This document shows, in pieces, positions 1-8,767 of a stretch of DNA of 41,060 nucleotides. The notes beneath the pieces are model-generated. The model was not told where the DNA came from. It saw only the letters and a program-made list of their open reading frames with translations, and did not search any database. Source of the DNA: Bacillota bacterium (GTDB taxonomy: Bacteria; Bacillota; Clostridia; Lachnospirales; Cellulosilyticaceae); contig JAEWMQ010000023.1 of NCBI GenBank assembly GCA_023393125.1, positions 1-41,060 of the forward strand, read 5' to 3'. A program made the position numbers and the translations under genes. Each line of letters begins with the position of its first letter. Position 1 is the stretch's first letter.

Positions 1-517
1 GCTTTGCACTGACAATCTCAAAATCTTCCCCTTGGCCATCTGCTAGCCAAAGAGCACCTTTGTCTTTAACAGATTTAGCATTTACGCCCTTATCAATAGC
101 TAGTGCCCTGCAGAGCTTTCCTGGTCCATTAGTTAGATCTACTATCTTTTTTGATTTAATGTTTCTATTTGATTTTGCAAAGGAAATAGATGCTTCATCT
201 AAAGGTTCTACTGCTCTAATAAGAACACACTGAGGCACCTCTTCCTTATTTACTACAATATTTAAGCAGTGATACATCCCATAAATCAGATAAATATAAG
301 TAATGCCACCTAACTCAAACATAGGTGCTGTGCGATTAGTTCTCTTGCCCCCAAAAGCATGAGCTCCCTTATCCTCTTCTCCCATATAAGCTTCTACTTC
401 TACTATTTTAAAATAATAATCCTTGCCATCTTGACTCCTTACTAGTATCTTGCCTAAGAGAGCCTTCGCAGCATCAATAGCATTTTGTAAGTAGAAATCC
501 TGATTTAATGTCTTCAT
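1..517 (-). CDS. mpg: 3-methyladenine DNA glycosylase (MPG/AAG family), 3' end missing
   Basis: Reading the minus strand from an ATG at 517 gives 172 codons that run off the left edge, so the C-terminus is missing. The product matches the MPG/AAG family of base-excision repair glycosylases, which remove alkylated purines such as 3-methyladenine. Visible family segments are VEVEAYMGEEDKGAHAFGG, which holds the catalytic-type Glu, then the YIYLIYGMYHCLNIV strand and LTNGPGKLCRAL, all in the usual order. A GAGGTGA ribosome site lies about 4 bases before the ATG. The next gene stops only 25 bases upstream, so the two may be co-transcribed. I see no frameshift in the visible part. Confidence 0.9.
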   Translation of the reverse strand, partial: MKTLNQDFYLQNAIDAAKALLGKILVRSQDGKDYYFKIVEVEAYMGEEDKGAHAFGGKRTNRTAPMFELGGITYIYLIYGMYHCLNIVVNKEEVPQCVLIRAVEPLDEASISFAKSNRNIKSKKIVDLTNGPGKLCRALAIDKGVNAKSVKDKGALWLADGQGEDFEIVSAK

Positions 518-541
518 GTCGTCACCTCGTCAATATTGCTG

Positions 542-1411
542 TTAAAGATTGGGTCCTATTCTTCTTATAATCTTTTCGATACGTATCTCTTGCAGCTGAG
601 CATTAATCTCAGCTCCTAGGAGCAATAAAGTACAACTACCATACAGCCATATCAGTAAAATAAATACACTTCCTATACTACCATATAGTTGATTATATTT
701 ACTATAATTATCTACGTAAATAGAAAATATCAAAGAAAATAAATACCAACCTACAGAAGTAAAAATAACACCTGGCCACACATTGGGACTTTTCAAGTAT
801 TTTCTTGGAATAAACTTATAAATAATATATAGCACCACAATTAGTGCAATGAAAGGCATAGTAAGTCTAGCCATATTCCAAATAGGCATAAATATTCCTT
901 TTTTCATATCTAATACGCCAAATAAGTAATCACCTAACCTATTACCAAAAACTAGTCCTACCATTAGTACGATTAAAAGTAAGGCTAGCAACACAGTGTA
1001 AACTAAAGCAGTTAACCTTGCCTGCCAAAAAGGCTTGATATATTTAGAATTATACGCTATATGAATACCCCTAGTCAGTGCATTAACAGCTGTTCCTGCT
1101 GACCACAGAGTAACTAACCCTCCTACTGACAGTAATGCTGTACTTCTATATAAGATAAATTGTCTAATAGTATTTTCAATAACTGGTACAAGGCTATCTG
1201 GCACCATTTCAGATAAATACTGTAGTAAAACACTTACAGGAATTTTAGTGTAACTTAACAAACTAATTAAGAAAATAATAAAAGGAAAGAATGCTAGTAC
1301 CCAATAATATGCCATATAAGCACTTGTAGCTGATACATTATGAGCACTATATCTTCTAATCATCTTTCTCATAAATTGTACTACTCTATTCTCCTTGGCT
1401 CTATCCCACAT
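542..1411 (-). CDS. YihY/BrkB family inner-membrane protein
   Basis: This 289-residue protein is largely hydrophobic with about six membrane segments. It has the family layout: an N-terminal amphipathic stretch with SATSAYMAYYWVLAFFPF, a central GLVTLWSAGTAVNAL segment, and a late WPGVIFTSVGWYLFSLIFS block followed by YGSIGSVFILLIWLY. These are hallmarks of the YihY/virulence factor BrkB family (once misnamed ribonuclease BN). The molecular function of the family is not settled; a transport or envelope role is usually assumed. Length is normal. A GGGAGG site sits about 6 bases before the ATG. The gene lies 25 bases upstream of the DNA glycosylase gene. Confidence 0.85.
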   Translation of the reverse strand: MWDRAKENRVVQFMRKMIRRYSAHNVSATSAYMAYYWVLAFFPFIIFLISLLSYTKIPVSVLLQYLSEMVPDSLVPVIENTIRQFILYRSTALLSVGGLVTLWSAGTAVNALTRGIHIAYNSKYIKPFWQARLTALVYTVLLALLLIVLMVGLVFGNRLGDYLFGVLDMKKGIFMPIWNMARLTMPFIALIVVLYIIYKFIPRKYLKSPNVWPGVIFTSVGWYLFSLIFSIYVDNYSKYNQLYGSIGSVFILLIWLYGSCTLLLLGAEINAQLQEIRIEKIIRRIGPNL

Positions 1412-1439
1412 AGGTTCCTCCCATTTAATTCATTATTCA

Positions 1440-1620
1440 ATGACTTTTTATTCTCTACTTTTTTATTATCTATTCTTCACTTTTGCTTTTAATTCTTCAT
1501 TCTCTATTTTTATTTCTTATTTATGTTTTTAATTCATCATTCTTAATTATTAATCCTTAATTGCTCTTCTTAATTCTTCATTCTTAATTTTTAATTCTTA
1601 ATTGCTCTTCTGTATTAATA
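1440..1620. repeat. Degenerate 7-base tandem repeat, (AATTAAG)n-like
   Basis: On the minus strand this AT-rich gap is built from variants of AATTAAG: AATTAAG, AATTAAA, AATGAAG, GATTAAT, AATGATG, mostly in steps of 7, decaying toward the YihY start. The insert AAGAGC before AATTAAG occurs twice. I see no ORF in it. It separates the YihY gene from the terminator of the next gene. Confidence 0.7.
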
Positions 1621-1643
1621 TCTCATGATTTTGAATTTATATC

Positions 1644-1697
1644 CAGAAAAAAATAAGTAGCTCTTCCTAAGTTTAAATCCTTAAGAAGAGCTACTTC
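1644..1697 (-). terminator. Intrinsic terminator of the 1705-2160 gene
   Basis: Arms at 1655-1671 and 1680-1696 pair over about 17 bases with one mismatch. On the minus strand the hairpin is followed by a T-rich run (ATTTTTTTC). It lies just past the stop codon at 1705. Confidence 0.8.
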
Positions 1698-1704
1698 ATT
1701 ACAT

Positions 1705-2160
1705 CTATTTTTTAGCTGCTTTTATTTCTTTTTTTGTTTTATCTTTTTTCATAGAGAACAAACCTTTTTTCTTAGTCTCTGGTAGTTTTCCAGATACTAC
1801 ATTTACAATAAGGATTCCTGCTAATTCTACTTTGATTTGTTTTTTAGTAGGAATACTATCAAATACCTTTTGATCACATAAAAGGGTTTGAATCTGTGGT
1901 CCGATCTTAGCAATAACAACAGGCATTTTACGTTTTTTATAAATCCATGGAAGTTGTTCTTTCATTTGCTTTGGTAGTTTAAGATTATTTAGATGATCCT
2001 TCTTTTTATCAATAACAAATAGTGTTAAAGCTTGTTTGTTTTCTGTTATGAGTTGTTGTTGTTCATCATATTTCTTTTGCATCTTTCTTCCCCAGAAATA
2101 GAGACCAACTAGTATAGCAGCAAGTACCGCCATTACAATCCAAAAGATTGTCCAGTTCAT
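1705..2160 (-). CDS. Membrane-anchored protein of unknown function
   Basis: A 151-residue protein begins with a hydrophobic helix (about residues 3-23, WTIFWIVMAVLAAILVGLYF) followed by a Lys/Gln-rich cytosolic part and a very basic tail (KKKGLFSMKKDKTKKEIKAAKK). I chose the ATG at 2160 because AAGGAGGT sits 7-8 bases before it; an in-frame ATG at 2184 would place this ribosome site inside the coding region. The single N-terminal anchor followed by a charged domain superficially resembles YajC, but the body does not match it and I do not recognise the family. It is a single-gene unit with its own terminator, divergent from the cardiolipin synthase gene. Confidence 0.75.
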   Translation of the reverse strand: MNWTIFWIVMAVLAAILVGLYFWGRKMQKKYDEQQQLITENKQALTLFVIDKKKDHLNNLKLPKQMKEQLPWIYKKRKMPVVIAKIGPQIQTLLCDQKVFDSIPTKKQIKVELAGILIVNVVSGKLPETKKKGLFSMKKDKTKKEIKAAKK

Positions 2161-2326
2161 TACAAATACCTCCTTGTTGTGCATTTCCTTCAGGCTTTTA
2201 TAGATTTAGCCAAGCTTAGATAAGTATATCATATGAGATGTTAGAACACAATGCACAAAGCAGAAACCAACTGTAAATTACTTTCTAATTTTTCCATTTT
2301 TTCATCTTATATTTATCTCTGTAACG

Positions 2327-2355
2327 TATAATAGAAAGTATAATCATTAAAGGTG
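2327..2355 (+). promoter_or_regulatory. Probable -10 box and ribosome site for cardiolipin synthase
   Basis: A TATAAT box lies at 2327-2332, without a good -35 hexamer at 17 bases. AAAGGTGG at 2349-2355 is placed correctly for the ATG at 2364. Confidence 0.45.
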
Positions 2356-2363
2356 GTGCAGAA

Positions 2364-3818
2364 ATGTCATTTTTACTTTCTAGTTTCGGATGGCTTGATG
2401 TTTTCCTCTTTATTAATATCCTACTTGTTATATCTGTTGTATTCCTTGAACATAAAAACGCTAGTGCTACTTGGGCTTGGATTATGATTATGCTTTTTGT
2501 ACCTATTGTAGGTTTTATCCTTTACCTACTTGTAGGGCAAGATTTACGCAAACGAAAGACCTTTAGCAAAAAGGAAGAGGAAGATACTTACCTCGCCCTC
2601 ATTCACACACAACAAGCAGCGCTTAATTTTCACTTAGGTGCTTACACCAATCCTCTTCTTGACTCCTATAAGGATTTAATCCATTTACATTTAAGTGGTC
2701 ATGAAGCCCTTTATACCGAAGATAATGAATTAGAATTATTTACTGATGGCAGCGCCTTATTTAAAAATCTTTTTGAGGCTATTAACAATGCCAGAAACTA
2801 TGTACATATTGAGTCGTATATTATTAGAGATGATGCCTTAGGGAATCTTTTTAAAGACCTGCTTATCAAAAAAGCAAGCGAGGGGGTTAAAATCTTTGTT
2901 TTATATGATGAAATGGGGTGTTTTGGTAATTCTTATAAATTCTTTGGTGAAATGCGAAAAGCAGGTATACAGGTAAGCTGCTTCTTCCGTTCTTATATTC
3001 CTTTTATAAAAAAGCGTGCGAATTACCGTAACCATAGAAAGCTTTGTATCATTGATGGAAAAGTGGCTTATTTAGGTGGTTTTAATATAGGAAAAGAATA
3101 TATTGGCCTTAATAAGAAGTTTGGCTATTGGAGAGATACCCATATGAAATTAATAGGTGGTAGTGTACATCTCATTAACTTACAATTTCTACTAGACCGC
3201 AGATTTGCAACTGGTGAAAATCTTTCCTTAGAAGCTTATATTCCTTCTGGAATTACTCCTTCTTCTGGTCATGTGGGTATGCAGATTGTATCAAGTGGCC
3301 CTGATTCTAAATACGCTAGTATTCATAACGGTTATATCAAAATGATTCATTCTGCTAAACGGTCAGTTTATATTCAAACCCCTTATTTTATTCCTGATGA
3401 TGGTATTATGACTGCCCTAAAATTAGCTGCTTTATCTGGTAAGGATGTACGTATCATGATTCCTAATAAACCAGATCATATGTTTGTTTACTGGGCTACT
3501 TATTCACATATAGGCGTACTTTTAGAAAGTGGGGTGCGTTGCTTCACCTATGAAAATGGCTTTCTTCATGCTAAGACGATAGTAATAGATGAGGAAGTTT
3601 GTTCTATAGGTACAGCTAACTTCGATATTCGTAGCTTTAAGCTTAATTTTGAAATTAATGCTTTCATCTATGACCAAGAAATCTCTAGGAAACTAACAGA
3701 GATTTTTAAACAAGACTTAAAACTCTGTCAAGAACTAACCCCTGAGAAATACAAAAACCGTTCTTTATTCATTAAATTTAAGGAGTCTATTTCTAGACTT
3801 ATTTCTCCAATTCTATAG
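2364..3818 (+). CDS. cls: Cardiolipin synthase
   Basis: This 484-residue phospholipase D superfamily enzyme condenses two phosphatidylglycerol molecules to cardiolipin and glycerol at the membrane. Two N-terminal membrane helices (about 7-28 and 35-60, with WAWIMIMLFVPIVGFILYLLVG) match the PLD nuclease N-terminal anchor. Two HKD motifs follow: HRKLCIID around residue 225 within RNHRKLCIIDGKVAYLGG, and HAKTIVIDE around residue 402 followed by GTANFDIRSF. Length is typical of Firmicute Cls. It is a single-gene unit on the plus strand ending at a bidirectional terminator shared with the converging fapA operon. Confidence 0.95.
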   Translation: MSFLLSSFGWLDVFLFINILLVISVVFLEHKNASATWAWIMIMLFVPIVGFILYLLVGQDLRKRKTFSKKEEEDTYLALIHTQQAALNFHLGAYTNPLLDSYKDLIHLHLSGHEALYTEDNELELFTDGSALFKNLFEAINNARNYVHIESYIIRDDALGNLFKDLLIKKASEGVKIFVLYDEMGCFGNSYKFFGEMRKAGIQVSCFFRSYIPFIKKRANYRNHRKLCIIDGKVAYLGGFNIGKEYIGLNKKFGYWRDTHMKLIGGSVHLINLQFLLDRRFATGENLSLEAYIPSGITPSSGHVGMQIVSSGPDSKYASIHNGYIKMIHSAKRSVYIQTPYFIPDDGIMTALKLAALSGKDVRIMIPNKPDHMFVYWATYSHIGVLLESGVRCFTYENGFLHAKTIVIDEEVCSIGTANFDIRSFKLNFEINAFIYDQEISRKLTEIFKQDLKLCQELTPEKYKNRSLFIKFKESISRLISPIL

Positions 3819-3825
3819 TAATCAA

Positions 3826-3869
3826 AAAGGCAACTATGACTAAAGCTTTCGCATCATAGTTGCCTCTTT
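3826..3869. terminator. Bidirectional terminator between cls and fapA
   Basis: Arms at 3826-3839 and 3854-3869 (AAAGGCAACTATGA and complement, with one extra base) form a strong hairpin. The T run is better on the minus strand (TTTTTGA); the plus-strand tail is TCTTTGATT. The two genes converge here. Confidence 0.8.
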
Positions 3870-3877
3870 GATTATAT

Positions 3878-5287
3878 CTATATTCCTATATATACTTCGC
3901 CTTCTACACGCCTTATCACACATTTCACATAACGTTCATCGATATACTTAATAAGGCTTCCTATCTCAACTTTTACCCCTGGATAAATAGAATCTGTTAC
4001 TTTGATCATTCCCTCTTTGACTTCACTTAGCCTAGTACCTAATTTAGTATACTTAGCTTTTAATTCCTCATACTCTTCTATTAAAGGTTGCCTAGAACTT
4101 GTTAGCTTCTGAAGCATCATTTGCTTTTGAGCATCAAGTTTTGTTACCTTACTTTTTTCTAATAAGAACTTAATACTTTGGTCTATCTTATTGATGTTTT
4201 CTGTTTTCCGTTTAAGTTCTTCATTAATATCTTTATACTCTTTATAAATGGTAGGTGAAACGCCTATTTGTATAGCCGTTACTGTTCCCATAGGTGAACC
4301 GATACTTCTAGCTATAATCATATTAGTAGCCGAAGCACTTCCTCCAACAATAGTCCCTTTTCCTATTTCTACCTTAATACTATCTCCTGCGTTAACGCTA
4401 GAGTGTAGTATTGCCTCTGTAATAATATTTCCACCTGACTCAACTTGTACATTCTGTAAGAATTTAGCTATGACATTTCCACCTGCTACAATTTTACTTC
4501 TTTCTGTTCCTTGCATACCATAGCTAAGCATAACGTCTCCAGCAGCTATAATAGTTGCATCCTCTACAGATCCTCTAATTTCTACAGAGCCTCCTGCTTT
4601 AATTTTAAAACCGCTGTGTACATTCCCATTAATAACAACACTACCTATAAAGTCAATATTACCAATGCCACTATCTAAATCACCATTTAAGGTATATACC
4701 GTATTTATATACACATTATGATCATCATACTCTAATTTTCCATCTACATCTGCAACTAAAGTAAGGCCATCTTCTAGTATAGCTGTATTCCTTCCCCTAG
4801 GGATTCTAGCTTCTCTACCTTTTTTCCCTCTAATATTCTGCCCCAGGATATTAAAACCATCTTCTCCTGGAGTAGCAGGAATTTTAACAGCTAGTATATC
4901 ACCTTTTTTAACATTCCTAACAGCATCTAGATTTCTAAAATCTACGGTTCCATCATCATTTAAACGAGGTTTAAACTCTTTTAAGCTAGCAGTATCAAAT
5001 TTAAATTCTATTTTACCATCACTACCATCTATAGGTGCTATACCCTTAGCAATAATATACTTATAATGGTATTGTCTCTCTCTACATAGGGTACTAATTA
5101 ACTCTTGGTCAAGACCTTTTACTATTCCTTTTAAAGTAATAGCATCTCGTATTTCACTTTCACTCAGCATAACACCGCCATTTTGAGGTTCTTCAAACCA
5201 GATAACACCTAGCATCTTATCATTAGACATTTCCACATTAACTTTTTCTCTTATTAATTGGTTCATTCCGTTGTTCTCTGCCATCAT
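3878..5287 (-). CDS. FapA family protein (DUF342, polymer-like beta-helix)
   Basis: A 469-residue protein of the FapA/DUF342 family. The N-terminal domain (about 10-185) includes KEFKPRLNDDGTVDFRNLDAVRNVKKGDILA and TPGEDGFNILGQNIRGKKGRE, both family-typical. The middle (about 185-335) is a run of short valine/glycine repeats such as GSVVINGNVHSGFKIKAGG, expected to fold as a right-handed beta-helix. A coiled coil (about 345-410) and a small beta domain close it. Named for a flagellar assembly protein in Vibrio, the family is widespread in clostridia with unknown function; no flagellar genes are near. It is the last gene of a pncB-plsC-fapA operon, 37 bases after plsC. A GGGGAGA site precedes the ATG. 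Confidence 0.85.
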   Translation of the reverse strand: MMAENNGMNQLIREKVNVEMSNDKMLGVIWFEEPQNGGVMLSESEIRDAITLKGIVKGLDQELISTLCRERQYHYKYIIAKGIAPIDGSDGKIEFKFDTASLKEFKPRLNDDGTVDFRNLDAVRNVKKGDILAVKIPATPGEDGFNILGQNIRGKKGREARIPRGRNTAILEDGLTLVADVDGKLEYDDHNVYINTVYTLNGDLDSGIGNIDFIGSVVINGNVHSGFKIKAGGSVEIRGSVEDATIIAAGDVMLSYGMQGTERSKIVAGGNVIAKFLQNVQVESGGNIITEAILHSSVNAGDSIKVEIGKGTIVGGSASATNMIIARSIGSPMGTVTAIQIGVSPTIYKEYKDINEELKRKTENINKIDQSIKFLLEKSKVTKLDAQKQMMLQKLTSSRQPLIEEYEELKAKYTKLGTRLSEVKEGMIKVTDSIYPGVKVEIGSLIKYIDERYVKCVIRRVEGEVYIGI

Positions 5288-5324
5288 TAATCTCCCCTTT
5301 ACCCGCTATACCTTCATCAAAAAG

Positions 5325-6059
5325 TTACTTTTCTTGTTCAATTAGTTCTTGTAACAGGCCTCTGACGCATTCCTCAACTTGCTTTGGAAGTTTTTGCTGT
5401 CCTTCTTTATCTAAATGCTTTGTTTCGATAACAGTTCCAATATTCATTTGTACTTTAGCTTTTTTGACTCTATTATATTCCTCAAATACCTTATCGGTAT
5501 GACGTAGTGCAATTGGTACTATAGGTACCCCCGTCTTTGTAGCTAATCTAAAACTTCCTTCCTTAAAAGGCTTCATCTCATCTCCCATAGTTCTTGTTCC
5601 TTCTGGAAAAATAATAATAGATTGACCAGACTTTAGCTCACCAATCCCTTTTAATATACATTCTAGAGATTGCCTTTTATCTTCTCTATCAATATAAATA
5701 CACCCTAATGCATCAAACCATTTATTAATAAGAGGCATTTTAGCCACTTCTTTCTTCCCTATAAAAATACAAGGTTCGTTTATCGTATTAACAAGGAGCA
5801 CCGTATCGAAAATACTACTATGATTGGCAATATATAATGCCGGACCTTGTTTAGGCAAGTTTTCTTCTCCCTTAATACTTACCTCCATACCAGCTCCCTT
5901 CATCATATCACTAGTAAGCTTTTGCATTAAACGATAAATCTTTTCCCTACTTGTTTTAACGTCATGTTTTTTATTACCATAGCCATATTCACTTCGAGCT
6001 TTTCTTCCTATAATACTCATCTTTACCATGGCACCTAAAACCCTTGTACTTTCTAGCAT
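5325..6059 (-). CDS. plsC: 1-acyl-sn-glycerol-3-phosphate acyltransferase
   Basis: This 244-residue enzyme transfers an acyl chain to lysophosphatidic acid, giving phosphatidic acid at the membrane. The acyltransferase motifs are in order: NHSSIFDT (the H-x4-D catalytic pair, about residue 79), GCIYIDREDKRQS, FPEGTRT (about residue 153) and VPIVPIAL. An N-terminal extension of about 55 residues with basic and amphipathic character may bind the membrane. The ribosome site AAGGGGGAGT lies just before the ATG. The gene starts 11 bases after pncB, so the two are almost surely co-transcribed. Confidence 0.92.
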   Translation of the reverse strand: MLESTRVLGAMVKMSIIGRKARSEYGYGNKKHDVKTSREKIYRLMQKLTSDMMKGAGMEVSIKGEENLPKQGPALYIANHSSIFDTVLLVNTINEPCIFIGKKEVAKMPLINKWFDALGCIYIDREDKRQSLECILKGIGELKSGQSIIIFPEGTRTMGDEMKPFKEGSFRLATKTGVPIVPIALRHTDKVFEEYNRVKKAKVQMNIGTVIETKHLDKEGQQKLPKQVEECVRGLLQELIEQEK

Positions 6060-6070
6060 TTTACTCCCCC

Positions 6071-7525
6071 TTAATCCTTCTTATAATTTTCTAACATTTT
6101 TTCCTTTAAAGCATGAAGCTCATCAGATAATACAACTTGCATAATCTGTGGATTAACAAGACGTTTATACTCTTCCCATAAGGTACCTAGCTCTTCTTTG
6201 GCATAGGCTTTAATATTCATAGTACTTGGGCCTTCATATACTTTTTTACCTGCCTTAAATACAGGAACTAAAAGCTCTCTTACTGTATAACTATTAGCTT
6301 TTAGCTTGATTTTCTTCCACCTTGCATTAGCAGTATATAAAACTAGGTCTTCTGCTTCATTAAACTGTTCATGCTCTAACGCTATAATATCTGCTGTAAT
6401 CTTATTAGTTGCTTTATCATAAACTCTAACTACCTTTTTGACACCTGGATTAGTTACTTTCTCTGGGTTGTCCGAAATTTTAATTTTTGGAATTTCTTCA
6501 CCATCTTTGTGTAGCTCAGCTGCTAGTTTATAAATTCCTCCAAAAGATGGACAGTCTGAAGAAGTAATCAGATTAGTTCCTACGCCCCATAAGGTAATTT
6601 TAGCCCCTTGTCTTTTAAGATCTGCAATAAGCATTTCATCTAAGTCACAAGATGCACTAATAACAGCATCCTTATATCCTGCTGCATCTAACATAGTTCT
6701 AGCCTTTTTAGAAAGATAAGCAAGGTCACCACTATCTAGTCTAATCCCATATGAAGTCATTGGAAGTCCTGCTTCTTTCATTTCATCAAATACTTTAATA
6801 GCATTAGGTACTCCTGATTCTAATGTATCGTAAGTATCTACTAGCAAAATACACTTTTCAGGGAAAAGCTTAGCATAAGCTCTAAAAGCTTCTATTTCTT
6901 CATCAAAACTCATCACCCAGCTATGTGCATGGGTTCCAGAAACAGGTACATCAAACATCTGCCCTGTAAGTACATTAGAAGTACCCGCACATCCTCCAAT
7001 AATAGCTGCCCTAGCTCCATAAATACCAGCATCTGGTCCCTGTGCACGACGAAGACCAAACTCTAAAACCGGATCACCTTCTGCTGCTTTTACCACTCTA
7101 GCTGCTTTAGTTGCAATAAGACTTTGATGATTGATGATATTTAAAAGTGCTGTTTCTACAAACTGAGCTTCAAAGATAGGTGCTTTGACTCTAAGAAGTG
7201 GTTCCATAGGAAAAACAACTGTTCCTTCAGGAATAGCATATATATCACCTGTAAATTTAAATCCTCTTAAATATTCTAGGAAATCCTTCTGAAATAAATT
7301 AAGGCTATCTAAATATTCGATATCTGCATCATTAAAATTTAGATTTTCAATATATTGAATAGCTTGTTCTAATCCTGCACAAATTGCATAGCCATTCTTA
7401 GATGGATTATTTCTATAAAAGAGGTCAAATACTACCTCGTGATTATTCGTATCGTTTTTATAATAACCTTGCATCATTGTAAGCTGATATAAATCTGTTA
7501 ATAAGGTTAAATTTCTCTTTTCCAT
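6071..7525 (-). CDS. pncB: Nicotinate phosphoribosyltransferase
   Basis: A 484-residue enzyme that makes nicotinate mononucleotide from nicotinate and PRPP with ATP, the first step of NAD salvage. Family segments seen are LTDLYQLTMMQGYY near the N-terminus, EFGLRRAQGPDAGIYGARAA, SGTHAHSWVMSFD (the His region phosphorylated in the family), YGIRLDSGDLAYLSK and LWGVGTNLITS. I place the start at the ATG at 7525, with TAGGAG about 9 bases before it, instead of an in-frame ATG 30 bases further upstream that has no ribosome site. It leads the pncB-plsC-fapA operon and is divergent from the EamA-type transporter gene. Confidence 0.95.
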   Translation of the reverse strand: MEKRNLTLLTDLYQLTMMQGYYKNDTNNHEVVFDLFYRNNPSKNGYAICAGLEQAIQYIENLNFNDADIEYLDSLNLFQKDFLEYLRGFKFTGDIYAIPEGTVVFPMEPLLRVKAPIFEAQFVETALLNIINHQSLIATKAARVVKAAEGDPVLEFGLRRAQGPDAGIYGARAAIIGGCAGTSNVLTGQMFDVPVSGTHAHSWVMSFDEEIEAFRAYAKLFPEKCILLVDTYDTLESGVPNAIKVFDEMKEAGLPMTSYGIRLDSGDLAYLSKKARTMLDAAGYKDAVISASCDLDEMLIADLKRQGAKITLWGVGTNLITSSDCPSFGGIYKLAAELHKDGEEIPKIKISDNPEKVTNPGVKKVVRVYDKATNKITADIIALEHEQFNEAEDLVLYTANARWKKIKLKANSYTVRELLVPVFKAGKKVYEGPSTMNIKAYAKEELGTLWEEYKRLVNPQIMQVVLSDELHALKEKMLENYKKD

Positions 7526-7566
7526 TTTACAGTCTCCTATCTTTGACTTTCTCATACTGTTTAACT

Positions 7567-7600
7567 ATAATGTTATCCTATATACTTATTATAACATAAT
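7567..7600. promoter_or_regulatory. Inverted repeat in the pncB / transporter divergent promoter
   Basis: ATAATGTTAT (7567-7576) and ATAACATAAT (7591-7600) form a 10-base inverted repeat with one mismatch and a 14-base spacer. It lies just upstream of pncB in a strongly AT-rich promoter region. A repressor site is possible, such as for an NAD-salvage regulator, but this is inference. Confidence 0.35.
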
Positions 7601-7658
7601 TTCTGAATCATATAATTTATTATATATAAATTTTAACTTTTACCCAAAGGAGTATCAT

Positions 7659-8609
7659 ATGTTAAAAAATAAATCTAAATCAAGGCTCATATTAATGACC
7701 ACCTTAATAGCTATATTCTGTAATCTATTATGGGGAAGTGCTTTCCCAGCTCTTAAAATTGTATATGCCGAAATGGGCATTGCTGGTAGTGACTTAGGTG
7801 GTACTATTGCCTTTATCAGCCTTCGCTTCTTCTTAGCTGGTCTAATTTTATTTGTATTCGGCCTTTTAACCCATGCACCACTTTTTAAAATAAGCCTAAA
7901 GCAGTTATTGCTTATTACTATTTTAGGGGTATTTAACACTACTTTGCAATATTTTTTCTTCAACATAGGTGTAAATAACACACCGGGTATAAAAGCTTCT
8001 ATTTTAGGACAAGTAGGAATATTCTTCTCTGTTGTGTTAGCTCACTTTATTTATAAGGACGATAAGCTTAATTTAAGAAAAGTACTAGGTCTTGCTTTAG
8101 GCTTTTTAGGCCTCATTCTTATTAGCTTAAATAAGAGTAGCGATGGCCTTTTACGATTTACCTTGTTAGGAGAAGGTTTTATGATTCTTTCTGGCCTAGT
8201 AAGTGCCCTAGCCATATTCCTTGCTAAGCGAATTGGTAAAGAGCTACCTTCTATCGTCTATACCTCATGGCAAATGCTTATAGGATCTGGTTTACTTTTT
8301 ATAGTAGGTCATTTCATGGGGGGTAATATAAGTAATCTTCATTTCACTTCAAAAGGCATCATACTCCTCTTCTACTTAGCATTACTCTCAAGTGTTGCTT
8401 TTTGCCTCTGGTACTATATTTTACAGTTTAGAAAAATTGGTGAAATTTCACTTTATAAATTTGTAGTACCTGTATCAGGGACAGTTCTCACTGCTTTATT
8501 TGTTGAGGCAGAAAAGCTTCTACCTATTCATATAGTAGCACTCCTTCTCGTTGCTCTTGGGATTATTATTGTCAATAAGAAGCCAGAAAAAACAGCCACA
8601 TCTAAGTAA
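7659..8609 (+). CDS. EamA/DMT superfamily transporter
   Basis: A 316-residue integral membrane protein with about ten helices arranged as two EamA repeats (about 12-155 and 170-308). The first repeat holds FCNLLWGSAFPALKIVY and FISLRFFLAGLILF, the typical start of a drug/metabolite transporter; the second holds SALAIFLAKRIGKELPSIVYTSWQML and KFVVPVSGTVLTALFVEAE. The substrate cannot be told from sequence. It is divergent from pncB, so a link with pyridine metabolites is possible but unsupported. AAAGGAG precedes the ATG. The last codons and the stop lie inside its own terminator hairpin. Confidence 0.9.
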   Translation: MLKNKSKSRLILMTTLIAIFCNLLWGSAFPALKIVYAEMGIAGSDLGGTIAFISLRFFLAGLILFVFGLLTHAPLFKISLKQLLLITILGVFNTTLQYFFFNIGVNNTPGIKASILGQVGIFFSVVLAHFIYKDDKLNLRKVLGLALGFLGLILISLNKSSDGLLRFTLLGEGFMILSGLVSALAIFLAKRIGKELPSIVYTSWQMLIGSGLLFIVGHFMGGNISNLHFTSKGIILLFYLALLSSVAFCLWYYILQFRKIGEISLYKFVVPVSGTVLTALFVEAEKLLPIHIVALLLVALGIIIVNKKPEKTATSK

Positions 8610-8632
8610 TTCATCTTAGATGTGGCTGTTTT
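8589..8632 (+). terminator. Terminator overlapping the transporter stop codon
   Basis: Perfect 18-base arms at 8589-8606 and 8615-8632 with an 8-base loop; the distal arm ends in a T run. The TAA stop (8607-8609) is at the start of the loop, so the last six sense codons form the 5' arm. Confidence 0.9.
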
Positions 8633-8718
8633 TATACTTTAGGTTTAGTGGTCCTAAAATTCCTAGCACAACTTAACACTCCTTTCGAGTTAAAATGTTG
8701 CTTAAATGGTAGCTTTTA

Positions 8719-8765
8719 ATAGAAAAGCTATACTCCTTTTTATATCAAGTGTAGCTTTTCTATTT
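8719..8765 (-). terminator. Terminator of the Arg/Ser-rich protein gene
   Basis: AATAGAAAAGCTATAC (8719-8734) pairs with 8750-8765 with one wobble or mismatch. It lies just downstream of the minus-strand stop at 8768 and ends in a T-rich stretch on that strand. Confidence 0.7.
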
Positions 8766-8767
8766 TA

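Noticed and set aside
4248..4523. Plus-strand frame inside fapA
   Set aside because: Lies within an intact gene and has no ribosome site; hydrophobic product arises from the complementary strand of beta-repeat codons.
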